Assembly: GCF_900107095.1 (NCBI RefSeq)
Contig: NZ_FNOR01000006.1
Coordinates: 213,283 to 277,282 of the forward strand
Source: Collimonas sp. OK242
GTDB lineage: Bacteria > Pseudomonadota > Gammaproteobacteria > Burkholderiales > Burkholderiaceae_D
DNA length: 64,000 nt
Reading direction: 5' to 3'
The notes under the pieces were generated by a model, which worked only from the letters and a program-made list of their open reading frames with translations, had not been told where the DNA came from and made no database searches. Positions 45,207 through 56,557 of the stretch are shown piece after piece. The first letter of the stretch is position 1, and each line of letters opens with the position of its first letter. The translations under genes and the position numbers were made by a program.

Positions 45207-46694
45207 TTATTTCGCTGCCGGTTTGTTGTCTCCGGCGGCATCACGATCATTGAGCATGGCTTTATCGGGCAATTCAGCCTGATTCCAGCCGCCGCCGAGC
45301 GCTTTGATCAGCAGTACACTCGCAGAATAGCGGCGATTCTGGATATTCAGCGCCGACAAATCCGCGCTGAAGGCGGTTGCCTGCGCCGTCACTACACTGG
45401 TGTAGTTGACGGTGCCGGCCTTGTACTGATTCAAGATCAGCTCTAGCGCATGATGGGCAAACTGCACCGTTTCACCCTGGACCACGGCTTCCTGTTCCAG
45501 GATGCGCAGGGCCGCCAGGTTATCCTCGACTTCCTGGAAACTGGTCAATACCGCCTGCTTATACGCCGCAACGCTGGCGTCGTAGGCGGCAATTGCCTGA
45601 TCGCTTTGAGCGCGTCGCGCGCCGCCGTCAAACAGGGTAGCCGCCAGGGCTGGCCCGAGCGACCAGATGCGGTTGGGGACGGTCAGCCAGTTGGCAAAGC
45701 TGTTGCTTTGGAAACCACCCGAAGCGGACAAGGTCAGATTGGGGAAGTATGCTGCCTTGGCCACGCCGATCTTGGCATTGGCCGCCGCTGCCAGCCGCTC
45801 TGCCGAGCTGACATCAGGGCGACGCTCCAGCAACGACGACGGCACGCCGACCGGAATCTCCGGCAGCACCGCGATCAGCGGTGCAGGCGCAATCGAGAAG
45901 GTGGAAGCTGCTTGTCCGGTGAGCAGGGCGATCGCGTGCTCCAGTTGTGCACGCAGCACGCCATTGTCCAGCGCTTGCGCCTGGGCGCTTCTGAGCTGGG
46001 TCTGGGCCTGAATCACGTCAGACCGGGCGACGACGCCGACGGCATATTGGTTTTGCGTCAGTTGCAGCGATTTTTGATAGGCCGCTACCGTATCGTCGAG
46101 CAGATTTTTCTGCTGGTCGAGCACCCGCAGCTGCAGGTAATTTTGCGCCAGGGTGGATTGGGCGCTGAGCCTGGCTACTTGCAAGTCGGCGGCGCTGGCT
46201 TGCGCCGATGCCTGATTGGATTCCACGGTCCGGCTGATGCGGCCCCACAGGTCGGGTTCCCAGCTGGCGCTCAGGCCGAGCGAGTCGCTGGTCGTTACCG
46301 AGCCGCCGCTCAATGAACTGCTGCTATTGCGGCCACCTGAACGGGTGGACGAGACATTGGCCGATACTGTCGGGAAGTAGGACGATCTTGCCGATTCCAC
46401 CAACGCTTTCGCCTGCCGGAATTGCGCCTCGGCTTGCGCCAGATTCTGGTTGGAGATATTGACCTGCTCGACCAGTGCATTGAGCTGCGGATCCTGGTAG
46501 ATTTCCCACCATTTCCCGTGCAGTTCCTGGTCTTGCGGGGTAGCGGTCTTCCAATCCTTCATCTCCTTGAAGGCGGCTGGCGCAACGGTGGCCGGCCGCA
46601 CGTAATCCGGGCCGACCGCGCAGGCGCTCAGCAGCAAGGCCGTGACCGCCGCCGCCAGCAAGGTTCTATGCATAGGTGCTTGCGTATGTTTCAT
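45207..46694 (-). CDS. NodT/OprM-family outer-membrane efflux lipoprotein
   Basis: A 495-residue TolC-like outer-membrane channel. The signal has a lipobox (ALLLSAC, Cys about 25), and the mature protein begins AVGPDYVRP as in NodT-type lipoproteins. Two OEP repeats follow (ISNQNLAQAEAQFRQAKALV and QAVLTSFQEVEDNLAALRIL). The start at 46694 gives an 18-residue basic N-region plus core; a later ATG at 46673 also gives a signal peptide. It is the fourth gene of the mdtABC-type operon and completes a tripartite pump across the envelope, like OpmB in Pseudomonas MuxABC-OpmB. Confidence 0.92.
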   Translation of the reverse strand: MKHTQAPMHRTLLAAAVTALLLSACAVGPDYVRPATVAPAAFKEMKDWKTATPQDQELHGKWWEIYQDPQLNALVEQVNISNQNLAQAEAQFRQAKALVESARSSYFPTVSANVSSTRSGGRNSSSSLSGGSVTTSDSLGLSASWEPDLWGRISRTVESNQASAQASAADLQVARLSAQSTLAQNYLQLRVLDQQKNLLDDTVAAYQKSLQLTQNQYAVGVVARSDVIQAQTQLRSAQAQALDNGVLRAQLEHAIALLTGQAASTFSIAPAPLIAVLPEIPVGVPSSLLERRPDVSSAERLAAAANAKIGVAKAAYFPNLTLSASGGFQSNSFANWLTVPNRIWSLGPALAATLFDGGARRAQSDQAIAAYDASVAAYKQAVLTSFQEVEDNLAALRILEQEAVVQGETVQFAHHALELILNQYKAGTVNYTSVVTAQATAFSADLSALNIQNRRYSASVLLIKALGGGWNQAELPDKAMLNDRDAAGDNKPAAK

Positions 46695-46726
46695 ATTGAA
46701 TCCGTTGAGTATCGTTGTTCCGCCGG

Positions 46727-49700
46727 TCATGCTGCGCTTGGATCCGGCAATGACCTGCCGCCACGCCGCTCCCATTTGTCTTTACTCCATAGACGGAAAC
46801 GGTCCATATACAGATAGACTACCGGCGTCGTGTACAGCGTCAGCAACTGGCTCATGATCAAGCCGCCGACAATCGCAATACCCAGCGGCCGACGCAGTTC
46901 GGCGCCGTCGCCATGACCCAGCGCCAACGGCACCGCACCGAGCATCGCCGCCATGGTGGTCATCATGATCGGACGGAAGCGCAGCCGGCAGGCTTCAAAA
47001 ATCGAATCGCGCGGCGACAGACCCTGGGTGCGTTCTGCGTCCAGGGCGAAATCGATCATCATGATGGCGTTCTTCTTGACGATACCGATCAGCAAGATCA
47101 CCCCGATCAAGGCAATCAGGCTGAAATCGGTGCCGGTAGCCAGCAGTGCCAGCAGGGCGCCGACGCCGGCCGAAGGCAGGGTTGAAATGATGGTGATCGG
47201 ATGGACATAGCTTTCGTACAAAACGCCCAGCACGATGTACACCGCCAGCAGCGCCGTCAGAATCAGCAGCGGCTGGCTGCTCAGGGATGACTGGAACACA
47301 TTGGCGGTGCCCTGGAAACTGCCGTGCACCTCGGTCGGCACGCCGATCCGGGCCAGCGCGTCGTTGATCGCAGCCGTCGCATCGGATAAGGAAACAGCGG
47401 TCGGCAGATTGAAAGAAATGGTGGAGGCAATGAACTGGCTTTGGTGATTGACGCCGAGCGAGGTATTGGTCGGCTGGAAGCTGGAAAACGCCGCCAGCGG
47501 CATCTGTTGTTCAGCCGAAGTCGAGAGCGTCAGCGCCAGCGACGAATTGGCGGCCAGCTTGCCGCCCGCGGTCAATGCCGGCGGCGTGCCGAGGGCGGAC
47601 GTGGTGGGCGACAGGTTGGCCGTGCTGGCTGGAATGCTGACATACGTGTCGTGCAGGATCTGCGGGCTCTGCCAGTATTGCGGCGCCGCTTCCATCACCA
47701 CGTGGTATTGATTCATGCCGCTGTAGATGGTCGATACCTGGCGCTGGCCGAACAGGTCGTTCAAGGTGGCGTCGATCAGTTGCGGCGTGACGCCGCTGCG
47801 TATCGCCGTTTCGCGGTCGATGGTCAAGGTGGTTTGCAAGCCCTTGTCCTGCTGGTCGGTATTGACGTCGGCCAGTTGCGGCAGGGCGCTGAATGCTTCG
47901 CGGATCTTCGGTTCCCAGGTGCGCAGCAGATTCAGGTCATCGGATTGCAAGGTGTACTGGTACTGGGCGTCGCTGGAGCGGCCGCCGACCCGGATATCCT
48001 GTGCCGATTGCATGAACAGGTTGGCGCCGGGCACATGGCTGAGCTTGCCGCGCAGGCGCGCGATCACCTGGTCGGCGGTGAGCTTGCGTTGCGACAGCGG
48101 CTTGAGGGTAATGAACATGTTGCCGCGATTGCTCTGGCCGCCGCCGGTGAAGGCGATCACGCTTTGCACATCGGGGTCCTTGCGGACAATCTCGACAAAC
48201 TCATTCAGCTTGACCCGCATCGACTGGAACGAAATCGCCTGGTCGCCCTGGATGCCGCCGATCACCAGCCCGGTATCCTGTTGCGGGAAAAAGCCCTTGG
48301 GAATGACGGTGTACAGATAGACGTTGAGCACGATGGTGCCGAGCAGGATCAGAATCATCAATGGCGAAAAGCGCAAGGCCCAGGCCAGCGAGCGTTCGTA
48401 GCCGCGCAGCATGGCGTTGAAGGCGCGTTCGGTGGCGTTGAAGAAACGTCCTTGCTTGCGGTGCGGTTCGTGCTTGAGCAGGCGTGCGCACATCATCGGC
48501 GTGGCGGTCAGCGACACCACCAGCGATACCAGGATCGCTACCGACAAGGTGACGGCAAATTCGCGGAACAGGCGGCCGACGATGCCGCCCATCAACAGAA
48601 TCGGGATGAATACGGCGATCAGGGAGAGACTCATCGACATCACGGTAAAGCCGACCTCTTTCGCCCCTTGCAATGCAGCGGCAAACGGTTTCATGCCCTT
48701 TTCAATGTGCCGTGAAACGTTTTCCAGGACCACAATTGCATCGTCCACCACGAAGCCGGTGGCAATCGTCAGCGCCATCAGGGATAGATTGTCGAGGCTG
48801 TAGCCAAGCAAATACATGAAGCCGAAAGTGCCTATCAGCGAGACCGGGACGGCCACTGCCGGGATCAGCGTGGCGCGGCCGTTGCGCAGGAACAGGAACA
48901 CCACCATGATCACCAGCGCGATCGACATCAGCAGGGTTCTTTCGGTTTCACGCAAAGAGGCGCGAATCGTCGGTGTGCGGTCGAGCGCGACATCGAGATT
49001 GATGGCGGCCGGGATCGAGGCCCGCAGCTGCGGCAGCAACGCCCGCACCGCATCCACCGTTTCAATGATGTTGGCGCCTGGCTGGCGGTTCAGGATCACC
49101 AGCACCGACGGTTTGCCGTTGGCTGAGCCGGCGTTGCGCAGGTTGGCTACCGAGTCGACTACCGTGGCGACATCGCTGACGCGCACCGCAGCGCCGTTGC
49201 GATAAGCAACGATCAGCGGCATGTATTCAGCGGCGGTCTTGGCCTGGTCGTTGGCGTAGATCTGCCAATTTTTATCGCCGTCTTCCAGCACGCCTTTAGG
49301 GCGGTTGGCATTGGTGGCGGCAATCGCAGTGCGGACATCGGCCGAGCCGATGCCGTATTTGTTGAGTGCGGTCGGATTCAATTCAACCCGCACCGCCGGC
49401 TGCGAGCTGCCGCCGACACTGACCTGGCCGACACCGGCAACCTGTGACAGTTTTTGCGCCAGGATGGTATCGGCGGCATCGTACATCTGGCCTTGCGTCA
49501 TGCTGTCCGAGGTCAGCGCCAGAATCATGATCGGCGCATCGGCCGGATTCACTTTGCGATAAGTCGGATTGCTGGGCAGGCCGGTCGGCAGCAGGCTGCG
49601 CGCCGCATTCAGCGCAGCCTGGACGTCGCGTGCGGCGCCGTCTATGTCGCGGCTGAGATCGAACTGCAAGGTGACGCGGGTCGAGCTGAGCGAACTCGAC

Positions 49701-49945
49701 GAAGTCATTTCGGTAATCCCGGCAATCGATCCGAGCGCGCGCTCCAGCGGCGTCGCCACAGTGGCGGCCATGGTTTCGGGACTGGCGCCAGGCAATGAAG
49801 CCGAGATCGAGATGGTCGGGAAATCCACTTGCGGCAACGGCGATACCGGCAGCAGCCGGAAGGCCACCATGCCGGCCAGGGCAATGCCGATGGTCAGTAA
49901 TGTGGTGGCAATCGGCCGTTCAATAAAGGGACGCGAGATATTCAT
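46727..49945 (-). CDS. mdtC: RND multidrug efflux permease, MdtC-like
   Basis: A 1072-residue RND transporter with 12 helices and two large periplasmic loops. The N-terminus ([20 protein letters not shown], then [20 protein letters not shown]) and the repeated FDRDI-type loop ([20 protein letters not shown]) match MdtC rather than MdtB. The proton-relay aspartates sit in TM4 ([20 protein letters not shown]). It forms heteromers with MdtB. The C-terminal tail is slightly longer than usual. It lies 18 bases after mdtB on the same strand. Confidence 0.93.
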   Translation of the reverse strand: MNISRPFIERPIATTLLTIGIALAGMVAFRLLPVSPLPQVDFPTISISASLPGASPETMAATVATPLERALGSIAGITEMTSSSSLSSTRVTLQFDLSRDIDGAARDVQAALNAARSLLPTGLPSNPTYRKVNPADAPIMILALTSDSMTQGQMYDAADTILAQKLSQVAGVGQVSVGGSSQPAVRVELNPTALNKYGIGSADVRTAIAATNANRPKGVLEDGDKNWQIYANDQAKTAAEYMPLIVAYRNGAAVRVSDVATVVDSVANLRNAGSANGKPSVLVILNRQPGANIIETVDAVRALLPQLRASIPAAINLDVALDRTPTIRASLRETERTLLMSIALVIMVVFLFLRNGRATLIPAVAVPVSLIGTFGFMYLLGYSLDNLSLMALTIATGFVVDDAIVVLENVSRHIEKGMKPFAAALQGAKEVGFTVMSMSLSLIAVFIPILLMGGIVGRLFREFAVTLSVAILVSLVVSLTATPMMCARLLKHEPHRKQGRFFNATERAFNAMLRGYERSLAWALRFSPLMILILLGTIVLNVYLYTVIPKGFFPQQDTGLVIGGIQGDQAISFQSMRVKLNEFVEIVRKDPDVQSVIAFTGGGQSNRGNMFITLKPLSQRKLTADQVIARLRGKLSHVPGANLFMQSAQDIRVGGRSSDAQYQYTLQSDDLNLLRTWEPKIREAFSALPQLADVNTDQQDKGLQTTLTIDRETAIRSGVTPQLIDATLNDLFGQRQVSTIYSGMNQYHVVMEAAPQYWQSPQILHDTYVSIPASTANLSPTTSALGTPPALTAGGKLAANSSLALTLSTSAEQQMPLAAFSSFQPTNTSLGVNHQSQFIASTISFNLPTAVSLSDATAAINDALARIGVPTEVHGSFQGTANVFQSSLSSQPLLILTALLAVYIVLGVLYESYVHPITIISTLPSAGVGALLALLATGTDFSLIALIGVILLIGIVKKNAIMMIDFALDAERTQGLSPRDSIFEACRLRFRPIMMTTMAAMLGAVPLALGHGDGAELRRPLGIAIVGGLIMSQLLTLYTTPVVYLYMDRFRLWSKDKWERRGGRSLPDPSAA

Positions 49946-49963
49946 GCTGTGACCTGTTTTACC

Positions 49964-52900
49964 CTACGGCCTGGTGGGCTGCGGTTGCTGCGGCTGAGAA
50001 GCAGCGCCATCGTGGTCGTCGTCGCCCTGGCTGTCGTCTTCCCCGCTGCCGAAGCGTGCCTTCATGCGGCGCGCCAGGTTGTCGAACGCCAGGTAGATCA
50101 CCGGCGTAGTGAACAAGGTCAATACTTGCGATACCAGCAAGCCGCCAACCATGGTAATCCCCAGCGGTTGCCGCAGTTCCGAACCGACACCGCCACCCAG
50201 CATCAACGGCAATGCGCCCAGCAGAGCCGCCATGGTAGTCATCAGGATCGGGCGGAAACGCAGCAGGCAAGCCTGATAAATCGCCTCACGCGGCGTTTTG
50301 CCCTCGTTGCGTTCGGCGTCCAGCGCAAAGTCGATCATCATGATGGCGTTTTTCTTGACGATACCGATCAGCAGGATAATCCCGATGATGCCGATAATCC
50401 CCAGATCGCTGCCGGCGATCATCAGCGAGAGCAGGGCGCCGACCCCGGCCGACGGCAGCGTCGACAAGATCGTAATCGGATGGATATAGCTTTCATACAG
50501 GACGCCGAGCACGATATACATCGTGATGACCGCCGCCAGGATCAGCATCAGCGTGTTGCTCAGCGATGCCTGGAAGGCCAGCGCGGCGCCCTGGAAGCTG
50601 GTCTGGATGCTGGCCGGCATGCCGATTTCCAGTTCTGCCGCCTGGATCGCCTTGACCGCCTGGCCTAGCGAAGCGCCGGGCGCCAGGTTGAATGAAATCG
50701 TGGTGGCAGGGAACTGGCCGATATGGTTAATCACCAGCGGCGAAGTGCGTTCCTCGACGGTGGCGATGCTCGACAGCGGTACTTGGTTGCCGTTTCCTGC
50801 GACCAGGAAAATACTGTTCAATGCCGCCGGACCTTTCTGGAATTCCGGCTTGACCTCCATCACCACCCGGTACTGGTTCGATTGGGTATAGATGGTCGAG
50901 ATCAGGCGCTGGCCGAAGGCGTTATACAAGGCGTTGTCGATCGCCGCCGTGGTGATACCGAGCCGCGAGGCCGCATCGCGATCGATCGCGATGTAGGCTT
51001 GCAAACCGAGATCTTGCTGGTTGCTGGCGATATCGGCTAATTCAGGCAGCTTGCGCAGGCGCTCGATCAGCTTGGGCACCCAGATGCTCAATTCGTCTGG
51101 GTTGGCATCTTCGACGCTGAACTGGTACTGGGTGCGGCTGACGCTGTCTTCAATCGTCAGGTCTTGCACCGGTTGCATGTACAGCGTGATGTCGCCGACC
51201 TGGCGATCCAGCTCCGGCTGCAGGCGGCGGATGACGTCGCTGGCGCTGATATTGCGTTGGTCGCGCGGCTTCAGGTTGATCAGCAGGCGGCCGCTATTCA
51301 AGGTGGCATTGCTGCCATCGACGCCGATGAACGAAGAAAGGCTTTCGACTGCAGGGTCTTTCAGCACCACCGCAGCCAGCGCTTGCTGGCGCTCAGCCAT
51401 GCCGGAAAATGAAATCGACTGGCTGGCTTCTGAAATGCCCTGGATGACGCCGGTGTCCTGCACCGGGAAGAAGCCTTTTGGAATAAATATGTACAACACC
51501 GCGGTCAGCGCCAGCGTGCCGATGGCTACTATCAAGGTCGAGAACTGATGGCGCAGCACCCATTCCAGCGCGACGCCGTAACGGGCAATGATCCGGTCTA
51601 AGAATGCGCCGCTCTTGCGATAGAACCAGCTTTGTTTTTCTTGCGGGATATGGTGCAGCAGCTTGGCGCACATCATCGGCGTCAGCGTCAGTGAAATGAC
51701 CGCGGAAATCAGGATGGCCACCGCCAGCGTAATGGCGAATTCGCGGAACAGGCGGCCGACCACATCACCCATGAAGAGCAGCGGAATCAGCACTGCAATC
51801 AGCGAAAATGTCAGCGAAATGATGGTGAAGCCGATTTGCTCCGCACCCTTAAGAGCGGCCTGCAAGGGCTTCATGCCCTCTTCGATATAGCGCGAAATAT
51901 TTTCGATCATCACGATCGCATCGTCGACCACAAAGCCGGTGGCGATGGTGAGCGCCATCAGCGTCAGGTTGTTCACGGAAAAGCCGGCCAGGTACATGAT
52001 GCCGAAAGTGCCGATCAGCGACAGCGGCACCGCCACGCTCGGGATGATGGTGGCGGGTACGCTGCGCAGGAAGACGAAAATCACCATCACCACCAGCGCG
52101 ATCGACAACAGCAGTTCGAATTGCACATCCGCCACCGAGGCGCGGATGGTGGTGGTGCGGTCGGTCAGGATCTGGACATCGATAGCGCCGGGCAGGGTTT
52201 CCTGCAGTTTCGGCAGGACCTTCTTGATGTTGTCGACCACGCCGATCACATTGGCGCCGGGTTGCCGCTGAATATTCAGAATCACCGCAGGCGAGCTGTT
52301 GGACCAGGCCGCCAGGCGGACGTTTTCGGCATCGTCAACCACGTCGGCGACATCGGAAACGCGGATCGGCGCGCCGCTCTTGTAAGCGATGATCAGGTTG
52401 CGGTATTCGTCGGCCGAGCGCAGCTGGTCGTTGGCGTCGATGGTGGAGGCGCGTGCGGGGCCGTCGAAGCTGCCTTTGGCCTGGTTGACGTTGGCATTGC
52501 CGATAGCGGTGCGGATATCATCCAGATTCAAGCCCAGCGCGGCGACGGCACGCGGATTCAGTTGCAGTCTGACAGCAGGCCGCTGGCCGCCGGACAAGCT
52601 GACCAGGCCCACGCCCGGCACTTGCGAAATCTTTTGCGCCAGGCGGGTGTCGATCAGATCCTGCACCTTGGGCAGCGGCAGCGTTTTCGATGTAATCGCC
52701 AACGACATGATCGGCGTATCGGCCGGGTTGACCTTGTTGTAGATCGGTGGCGTCGGCAGATCGGACGGCAACAGGTTGCCGCCGGCATTGATCGCCGCCT
52801 GGACTTCCTGTTCGGCGATATCGAGGCTCAGGTCGAGGCTGAATTGCAGGGTGATGACCGAGGCGCCGCCGGAACTGGTCGACGACATCTGGTTAAGGCC

Positions 52901-53125
52901 CGGCATCTGGCCGAACTGGCGCTCCAGCGGGGCGGTGACCGACGAGGTCATGACGTCCGGGCTGGCGCCAGGGTACAGCGTCACTACCTGGATGGTCGGA
53001 TAGTCGACTTCCGGCAGGGCCGAAAGCGGTAATTGCTTGTAGGCGACGGCGCCGGCCAGGAAAATGGCCAGCATCAACAGGGATGTGGCAACCGGCCGGA
53101 GAATAAATTGGCGTGAGGGATTCAT
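49964..53125 (-). CDS. mdtB: RND multidrug efflux permease, MdtB-like
   Basis: A 1053-residue RND transporter. It matches MdtB in its start region ([60 protein letters not shown]), with the proton-relay motif [21 protein letters not shown] charged tail ([15 protein letters not shown]) ends the protein. In E. coli MdtB2C heterotrimers export novobiocin and bile salts; substrate range here is not known. It lies 17 bases after the mdtA-like gene. Confidence 0.94.
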   Translation of the reverse strand: MNPSRQFILRPVATSLLMLAIFLAGAVAYKQLPLSALPEVDYPTIQVVTLYPGASPDVMTSSVTAPLERQFGQMPGLNQMSSTSSGGASVITLQFSLDLSLDIAEQEVQAAINAGGNLLPSDLPTPPIYNKVNPADTPIMSLAITSKTLPLPKVQDLIDTRLAQKISQVPGVGLVSLSGGQRPAVRLQLNPRAVAALGLNLDDIRTAIGNANVNQAKGSFDGPARASTIDANDQLRSADEYRNLIIAYKSGAPIRVSDVADVVDDAENVRLAAWSNSSPAVILNIQRQPGANVIGVVDNIKKVLPKLQETLPGAIDVQILTDRTTTIRASVADVQFELLLSIALVVMVIFVFLRSVPATIIPSVAVPLSLIGTFGIMYLAGFSVNNLTLMALTIATGFVVDDAIVMIENISRYIEEGMKPLQAALKGAEQIGFTIISLTFSLIAVLIPLLFMGDVVGRLFREFAITLAVAILISAVISLTLTPMMCAKLLHHIPQEKQSWFYRKSGAFLDRIIARYGVALEWVLRHQFSTLIVAIGTLALTAVLYIFIPKGFFPVQDTGVIQGISEASQSISFSGMAERQQALAAVVLKDPAVESLSSFIGVDGSNATLNSGRLLINLKPRDQRNISASDVIRRLQPELDRQVGDITLYMQPVQDLTIEDSVSRTQYQFSVEDANPDELSIWVPKLIERLRKLPELADIASNQQDLGLQAYIAIDRDAASRLGITTAAIDNALYNAFGQRLISTIYTQSNQYRVVMEVKPEFQKGPAALNSIFLVAGNGNQVPLSSIATVEERTSPLVINHIGQFPATTISFNLAPGASLGQAVKAIQAAELEIGMPASIQTSFQGAALAFQASLSNTLMLILAAVITMYIVLGVLYESYIHPITILSTLPSAGVGALLSLMIAGSDLGIIGIIGIILLIGIVKKNAIMMIDFALDAERNEGKTPREAIYQACLLRFRPILMTTMAALLGALPLMLGGGVGSELRQPLGITMVGGLLVSQVLTLFTTPVIYLAFDNLARRMKARFGSGEDDSQGDDDHDGAASQPQQPQPTRP

Positions 53126-53142
53126 GCTTTCTTCACAGTCGC

Positions 53143-54573
53143 TTACTGGCTGCTGCGGTTGCTGGTTGCGGCGGCTGCGGGCGCGCTGGCCGCAGGTGCG
53201 GCAGCGCCGTCATTGGAGCCTGGTTGGCGACGATGGCCGCCCTTACGGGGGCTGTCGGCGCCGGCGCCCGTAGCCGCAGCAGCCGGGCCGCCACGGGTCA
53301 CGGGTTCGATTTTCGCGCCTTCCTTCAGTTTGTCGATGCCATCGACGACTACCGTTTCGCCTATCGCAATACCATTGTCAATCGCGGTCGATTCACCTTC
53401 CGCCGGACCTGCCGTTACCGGACGGATGGTGACGGTATGGTCGGCTTTCACCACATACACGAAATTACCGTTGGCGCCGCGCTGAATCGCCGCATTCGGA
53501 ATCACGATAGCGTCGCGGCGGGTGTCGAGCAGCATGCGGACATTGACGAACTGGCTCGGAAACAGGGCGTAGTTGGCATTCGGGAATTCCGCCTTCAGCT
53601 TGACCGTACCGGTAGTGCTGTCGACCTGGTTGTCGATAGTCAGCAGAGCGCCGCTGTCGAGTTTGTTCTTTTGGTCGCGGTCCCAGACATCGGTCGCCAG
53701 TTTCTTGCCAGCCTGAATCTGTTTCATGACACTGGGAATATTATCTTCGGGGATGCTGAATACGCTGGTGATAGGTTGCAATTGGGTGATGATGACGATG
53801 CCGTTGGTGTCGCTGCTTTGCACCACGTTGCCCAGGTCGACTTGACGCAAGCCAAGCCGGCCGCTGATCGGCGCAGTGATGCGCGAGTAAGTGAGTTGCA
53901 GGCGGGCGCTGTCGAGTGCGCCTTGATCGGATTTGACCACACCTTCATATTGCTTGACCAGAGCCGCCTGGGTATCAACCTGTTGGCTGGCGATGGAATC
54001 TTGCGCCAGCAAGGTGCGATAGCGCTGCAAATCGATTTGTGCCGCCTTCAGCAGGGCGGTGTCTTTGATGAGCTGGCCTTCCGCTTGCGTCACCGCCACC
54101 TGGTAAGGACGCGGATCCAGTTCGGCCAGCAAGGCGCCGGCCTTGACTACCTGCCCTTCCTGAAAATGCAATTTCATCAACTGTCCGTTGACCCGGCTTT
54201 TGACGACAGTGGTGGCTTCAGGGGTAACGCTGCCAAGGCCCGAGATAAAGATCCGGATATCGCCGGTTCTGGCGACTGCTACGCCGACCGGCAATGGGCC
54301 GCCGGCGCCGGCAAATGCGCCGCGTTTGCCGCCTTTTCCGCCCTTGCCATTGGCTGCCTGCCCGGGCGCTGGTCCCGATGCTTGTCCGGATTTTTCCGCC
54401 GCCGGATCGGCAGCCTGATGGTTGCGCCCCCAGATCAGGTAGGCGGCCAGCGCCAGGACAATGACTCCAATCAGCCACAGCCAGCCGCGCTGGAATCCGC
54501 CCTGGTATTGATTTGGAAGGGCAGGACGGGGTTGGCTGGATTGGTCGATTCGGGGAGTCGGTGTAGTAGTCAT
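53143..54573 (-). CDS. mdtA: MdtA-like periplasmic membrane-fusion protein
   Basis: A 476-residue adaptor. A membrane anchor (about 28-46) is followed by a Gly/Ala/Lys-rich linker, the biotinyl-lipoyl half-motifs and barrel ([25 protein letters not shown]-type hairpin [20 protein letters not shown]), an alpha hairpin, and the family pattern [20 protein letters not shown]. The C-terminal Ala/Ser-rich tail is unusually long. It joins the MdtBC trimer to the outer-membrane channel. It is the first gene of the operon; the likely promoter lies in the 351 bases upstream. Confidence 0.93.
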   Translation of the reverse strand: MTTTPTPRIDQSSQPRPALPNQYQGGFQRGWLWLIGVIVLALAAYLIWGRNHQAADPAAEKSGQASGPAPGQAANGKGGKGGKRGAFAGAGGPLPVGVAVARTGDIRIFISGLGSVTPEATTVVKSRVNGQLMKLHFQEGQVVKAGALLAELDPRPYQVAVTQAEGQLIKDTALLKAAQIDLQRYRTLLAQDSIASQQVDTQAALVKQYEGVVKSDQGALDSARLQLTYSRITAPISGRLGLRQVDLGNVVQSSDTNGIVIITQLQPITSVFSIPEDNIPSVMKQIQAGKKLATDVWDRDQKNKLDSGALLTIDNQVDSTTGTVKLKAEFPNANYALFPSQFVNVRMLLDTRRDAIVIPNAAIQRGANGNFVYVVKADHTVTIRPVTAGPAEGESTAIDNGIAIGETVVVDGIDKLKEGAKIEPVTRGGPAAAATGAGADSPRKGGHRRQPGSNDGAAAPAASAPAAAATSNRSSQ

Positions 54574-54924
54574 CGCAGGCAGGAGGTCAGTCAGAATGTG
54601 GTCAGGCGCAATGCATGAATTTGCTGGGAATGTACAGCCGGCAAATTGTTGAAAAACAATTACATGAGTTTAGCGAGTAAATTTTACCGCCGTGTGTATT
54701 TATTAGAAATTGTTTCAAATTAATGAAAGGGCTTGCGAGGCAGTGTAGCCGCTAGCCAGTGGACGGCAACTGAGGCTGAGCCAGAGGAATTGCGCCTGGC
54801 AAACGGTAAAATCGCGGCAATGCGCCCGGTTTGGCGTTAAACCTGGCTGGTTCCCCGCAGTTTCCTGGAGTCGCCGTTTGCCGAGCGCTGGTTTTGGCCC
54901 GGATCGACACCGGGCCGGGTTCCG
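54574..54924. promoter_or_regulatory. Upstream region of the efflux operon with two dyads
   Basis: AATTGTT-GAAA-AACAATT (54644-54661) lies about 80 bases before the mdtA-like start and could be an operator. At the right end, right after the Spy-like gene stop, GGCCCGG-ATCGACA-CCGGGCC (54896-54916) forms a strong hairpin without a T run. A TTGAAA and a TAAAAT on the minus strand (about 54717 and 54685) are weak promoter candidates. No gene seen. Confidence 0.4.
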
Positions 54925-55425
54925 TTACGGACGATCTTCCGGACCGCCATGGTGAAAGCCGCGATGACCGAAACGATGTTGCGCCATCTGTTTGAAATGC
55001 TCGTCAAAGACCTTTTGCTGCACGGGCGTCAGCACAGCGTAGAATTCCTTGACGGCCGCAGTACGTTCGGCCAGGCGGGTCTCAGCGCGTTTCAGGAATT
55101 CCATCTGGTGTTCCATGCGCTCAGGGGCGGTTTGCTTGGCCCATTCTTCCTTGTCAGGGCGTTGCTGTGGCGCGCCGGCTGGCATGACTGGCTTGATTTT
55201 GCCCAGGAAAGTCTGCCATGCAGTTTCTTGCGCCGGGGTGATTTTCAGATCGTCATGCCATTTGGCCTGGCGCTTTGCCATTTTCTCGGCGAATTTGGCC
55301 TGTTGCTCTGGCGTAGGCGCCTGGCGGCCGTTGGCGCCGTCGGCTTGCGCGTAGGCGGTCATGCCCATGGCAGCAATGCTCAGTGCGGTCATGCCGATCA
55401 GCAGTTGTTTGCGAAGCTTGAACAT
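54925..55425 (-). CDS. Spy/CpxP-family periplasmic chaperone-like protein (LTxxQ)
   Basis: A 166-residue protein with a signal peptide (1-26, ending AYAQA). The mature part is helical and charged, with the two LTxxQ-type repeats: LKITPAQETAWQTF (about 63-76) and LTPVQQKVFDEHFKQMAQHR (about 131-150). Spy and CpxP are ATP-independent chaperones and stress sensors of the periplasm. GGAAGGA precedes the ATG at 55425; a longer open frame to 55695 is not conserved. It lies between the efflux operon and a divergent two-component pair, as expected for a member of a Bae/Cpx-like regulon. Its C-terminal His-rich end (HRGFHHGG) may bind metal. Confidence 0.85.
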   Translation of the reverse strand: MFKLRKQLLIGMTALSIAAMGMTAYAQADGANGRQAPTPEQQAKFAEKMAKRQAKWHDDLKITPAQETAWQTFLGKIKPVMPAGAPQQRPDKEEWAKQTAPERMEHQMEFLKRAETRLAERTAAVKEFYAVLTPVQQKVFDEHFKQMAQHRFGHRGFHHGGPEDRP

Positions 55426-55780
55426 AGTGAAATCCTTCCATGAATGTAAGTGCAATCCGCACAATTCGCATTGAAACGCGCTGGTGTGTCGCCGGTTTTT
55501 CATGAAAGCGGGGCTTTGTATCACCGTGTATGGCATCAAGTTTGCTTTGTATCTTAAAGTGTCTACGCACCTGGCAGATATGCCAATATACAAATTACTA
55601 TCGTCTTTCTTGCTGCGAATTGCCATAATCCTGGAAACTGCAGACATCCGCTGCTTCCAACTATCAGGGACCGATTGCATTGAATACGTCGTCATTCATC
55701 ACTACCATTTTCCTTTTCCGATTGGCCGCGCGTTCGCACTCCCAAATCAAATGTTAACAGGCCCTAGGATAATCACGCAT
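55426..55780. promoter_or_regulatory. Divergent promoter region between the Spy-like gene and the response regulator
   Basis: An exact direct repeat GCTTTGTATC occurs at 55513-55522 and 55544-55553, 31 bases apart (three helical turns). Spaced direct repeats are typical of OmpR-family binding sites, so this may be where the neighbouring regulator acts on the Spy-like gene. No gene is seen in this stretch. Confidence 0.45.
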
Positions 55781-56503
55781 ATGGAAACTGCTGCTCACAT
55801 ATTGGTGGTCGATGACGACCACGAAATCCGGACTTTGCTGGCCGAATACCTGGATGCCAACGGCTTCCGCACCTTGATGGCGACCAACGGCAGCGACATG
55901 CGCAAAGTGCTGTCGGAAACGCGGGTCGACCTGGTGGTGCTGGATCTCACCTTGCCAGGCGAAGACGGTCTGACCTTGTGCCGCAACCTGCGTGCCGATT
56001 CGAATATTCCGGTGATCATGCTGACCGCACGCGGCGAGCCGCTGGATCGCATCCTTGGACTCGAAATGGGCGCCGACGATTACTTGTCGAAGCCGTTCGA
56101 GCCGCGTGAATTGTTTGCCCGCATCCGCAGCGTCTTGCGCCGCACCCAGGCGCTGCCGCCGAACATGGTCTCGCCCGAGGCCCAGCAAATCCAGTTCGGG
56201 CGCTGGACGCTGGATCTGATCGCGCGCCACCTGGTCAACAGCGACGGCCTGGTGGTGGCTTTATCGGGCGCCGAATATCGTATTCTCAAGGTGTTTCTGG
56301 ATCATCCGAACCGGGTCCTGAACCGCGATCAATTGCTGGAGTTGACCCAGGGCCGGGAATCCGATCCGTTCGATCGTTCAGTCGATATCCAGATTAGCCG
56401 CCTGCGCCAAAAACTTGGCGACGACGCGCGCACCCCGGTGATTATCAAGACAGTGCGTAACGAAGGTTATGTGCTGGCTACCGCGGTGACGGTAGAGTCG
56501 TGA
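55781..56503 (+). CDS. OmpR-family response regulator
   Basis: A 240-residue regulator: receiver domain (1-120) with phospho-acceptor Asp55 (VVLDLTLPGEDGL) and acidic pocket Asp11/Asp12, and a winged-helix trans_reg_C domain (about 145-232; LSGAEYRILKVFLDHPNRVL, DRSVDIQISRLRQKLGDDAR). It most resembles the OmpR subgroup. The start at 55781 is the only one that begins directly with the receiver; the frame is open back to 55484. The kinase gene follows 54 bases later. Confidence 0.92.
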   Translation: METAAHILVVDDDHEIRTLLAEYLDANGFRTLMATNGSDMRKVLSETRVDLVVLDLTLPGEDGLTLCRNLRADSNIPVIMLTARGEPLDRILGLEMGADDYLSKPFEPRELFARIRSVLRRTQALPPNMVSPEAQQIQFGRWTLDLIARHLVNSDGLVVALSGAEYRILKVFLDHPNRVLNRDQLLELTQGRESDPFDRSVDIQISRLRQKLGDDARTPVIIKTVRNEGYVLATAVTVES

Positions 56504-56557
56504 TGCGTGTGCCAGCTTCGGTGACGGCAAGCGCGCGCTAGAAAAGGGATTCTGCCT

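Noticed and set aside
47441..48715. Plus-strand open frame of 424 codons opposite the mdtC-like gene
   Set aside because: Antisense shadow of the RND gene; no recognisable domain.
53113..54618. Plus-strand open frame of 501 codons opposite the mdtA-like gene
   Set aside because: Antisense shadow; the minus-strand product is a clear membrane-fusion protein.
54896..54916. Hairpin GGCCCGG / CCGGGCC after the Spy-like gene as an intrinsic terminator
   Set aside because: There is no T run on the needed strand (it is followed by A residues), so it is only listed as a hairpin in the spacer.
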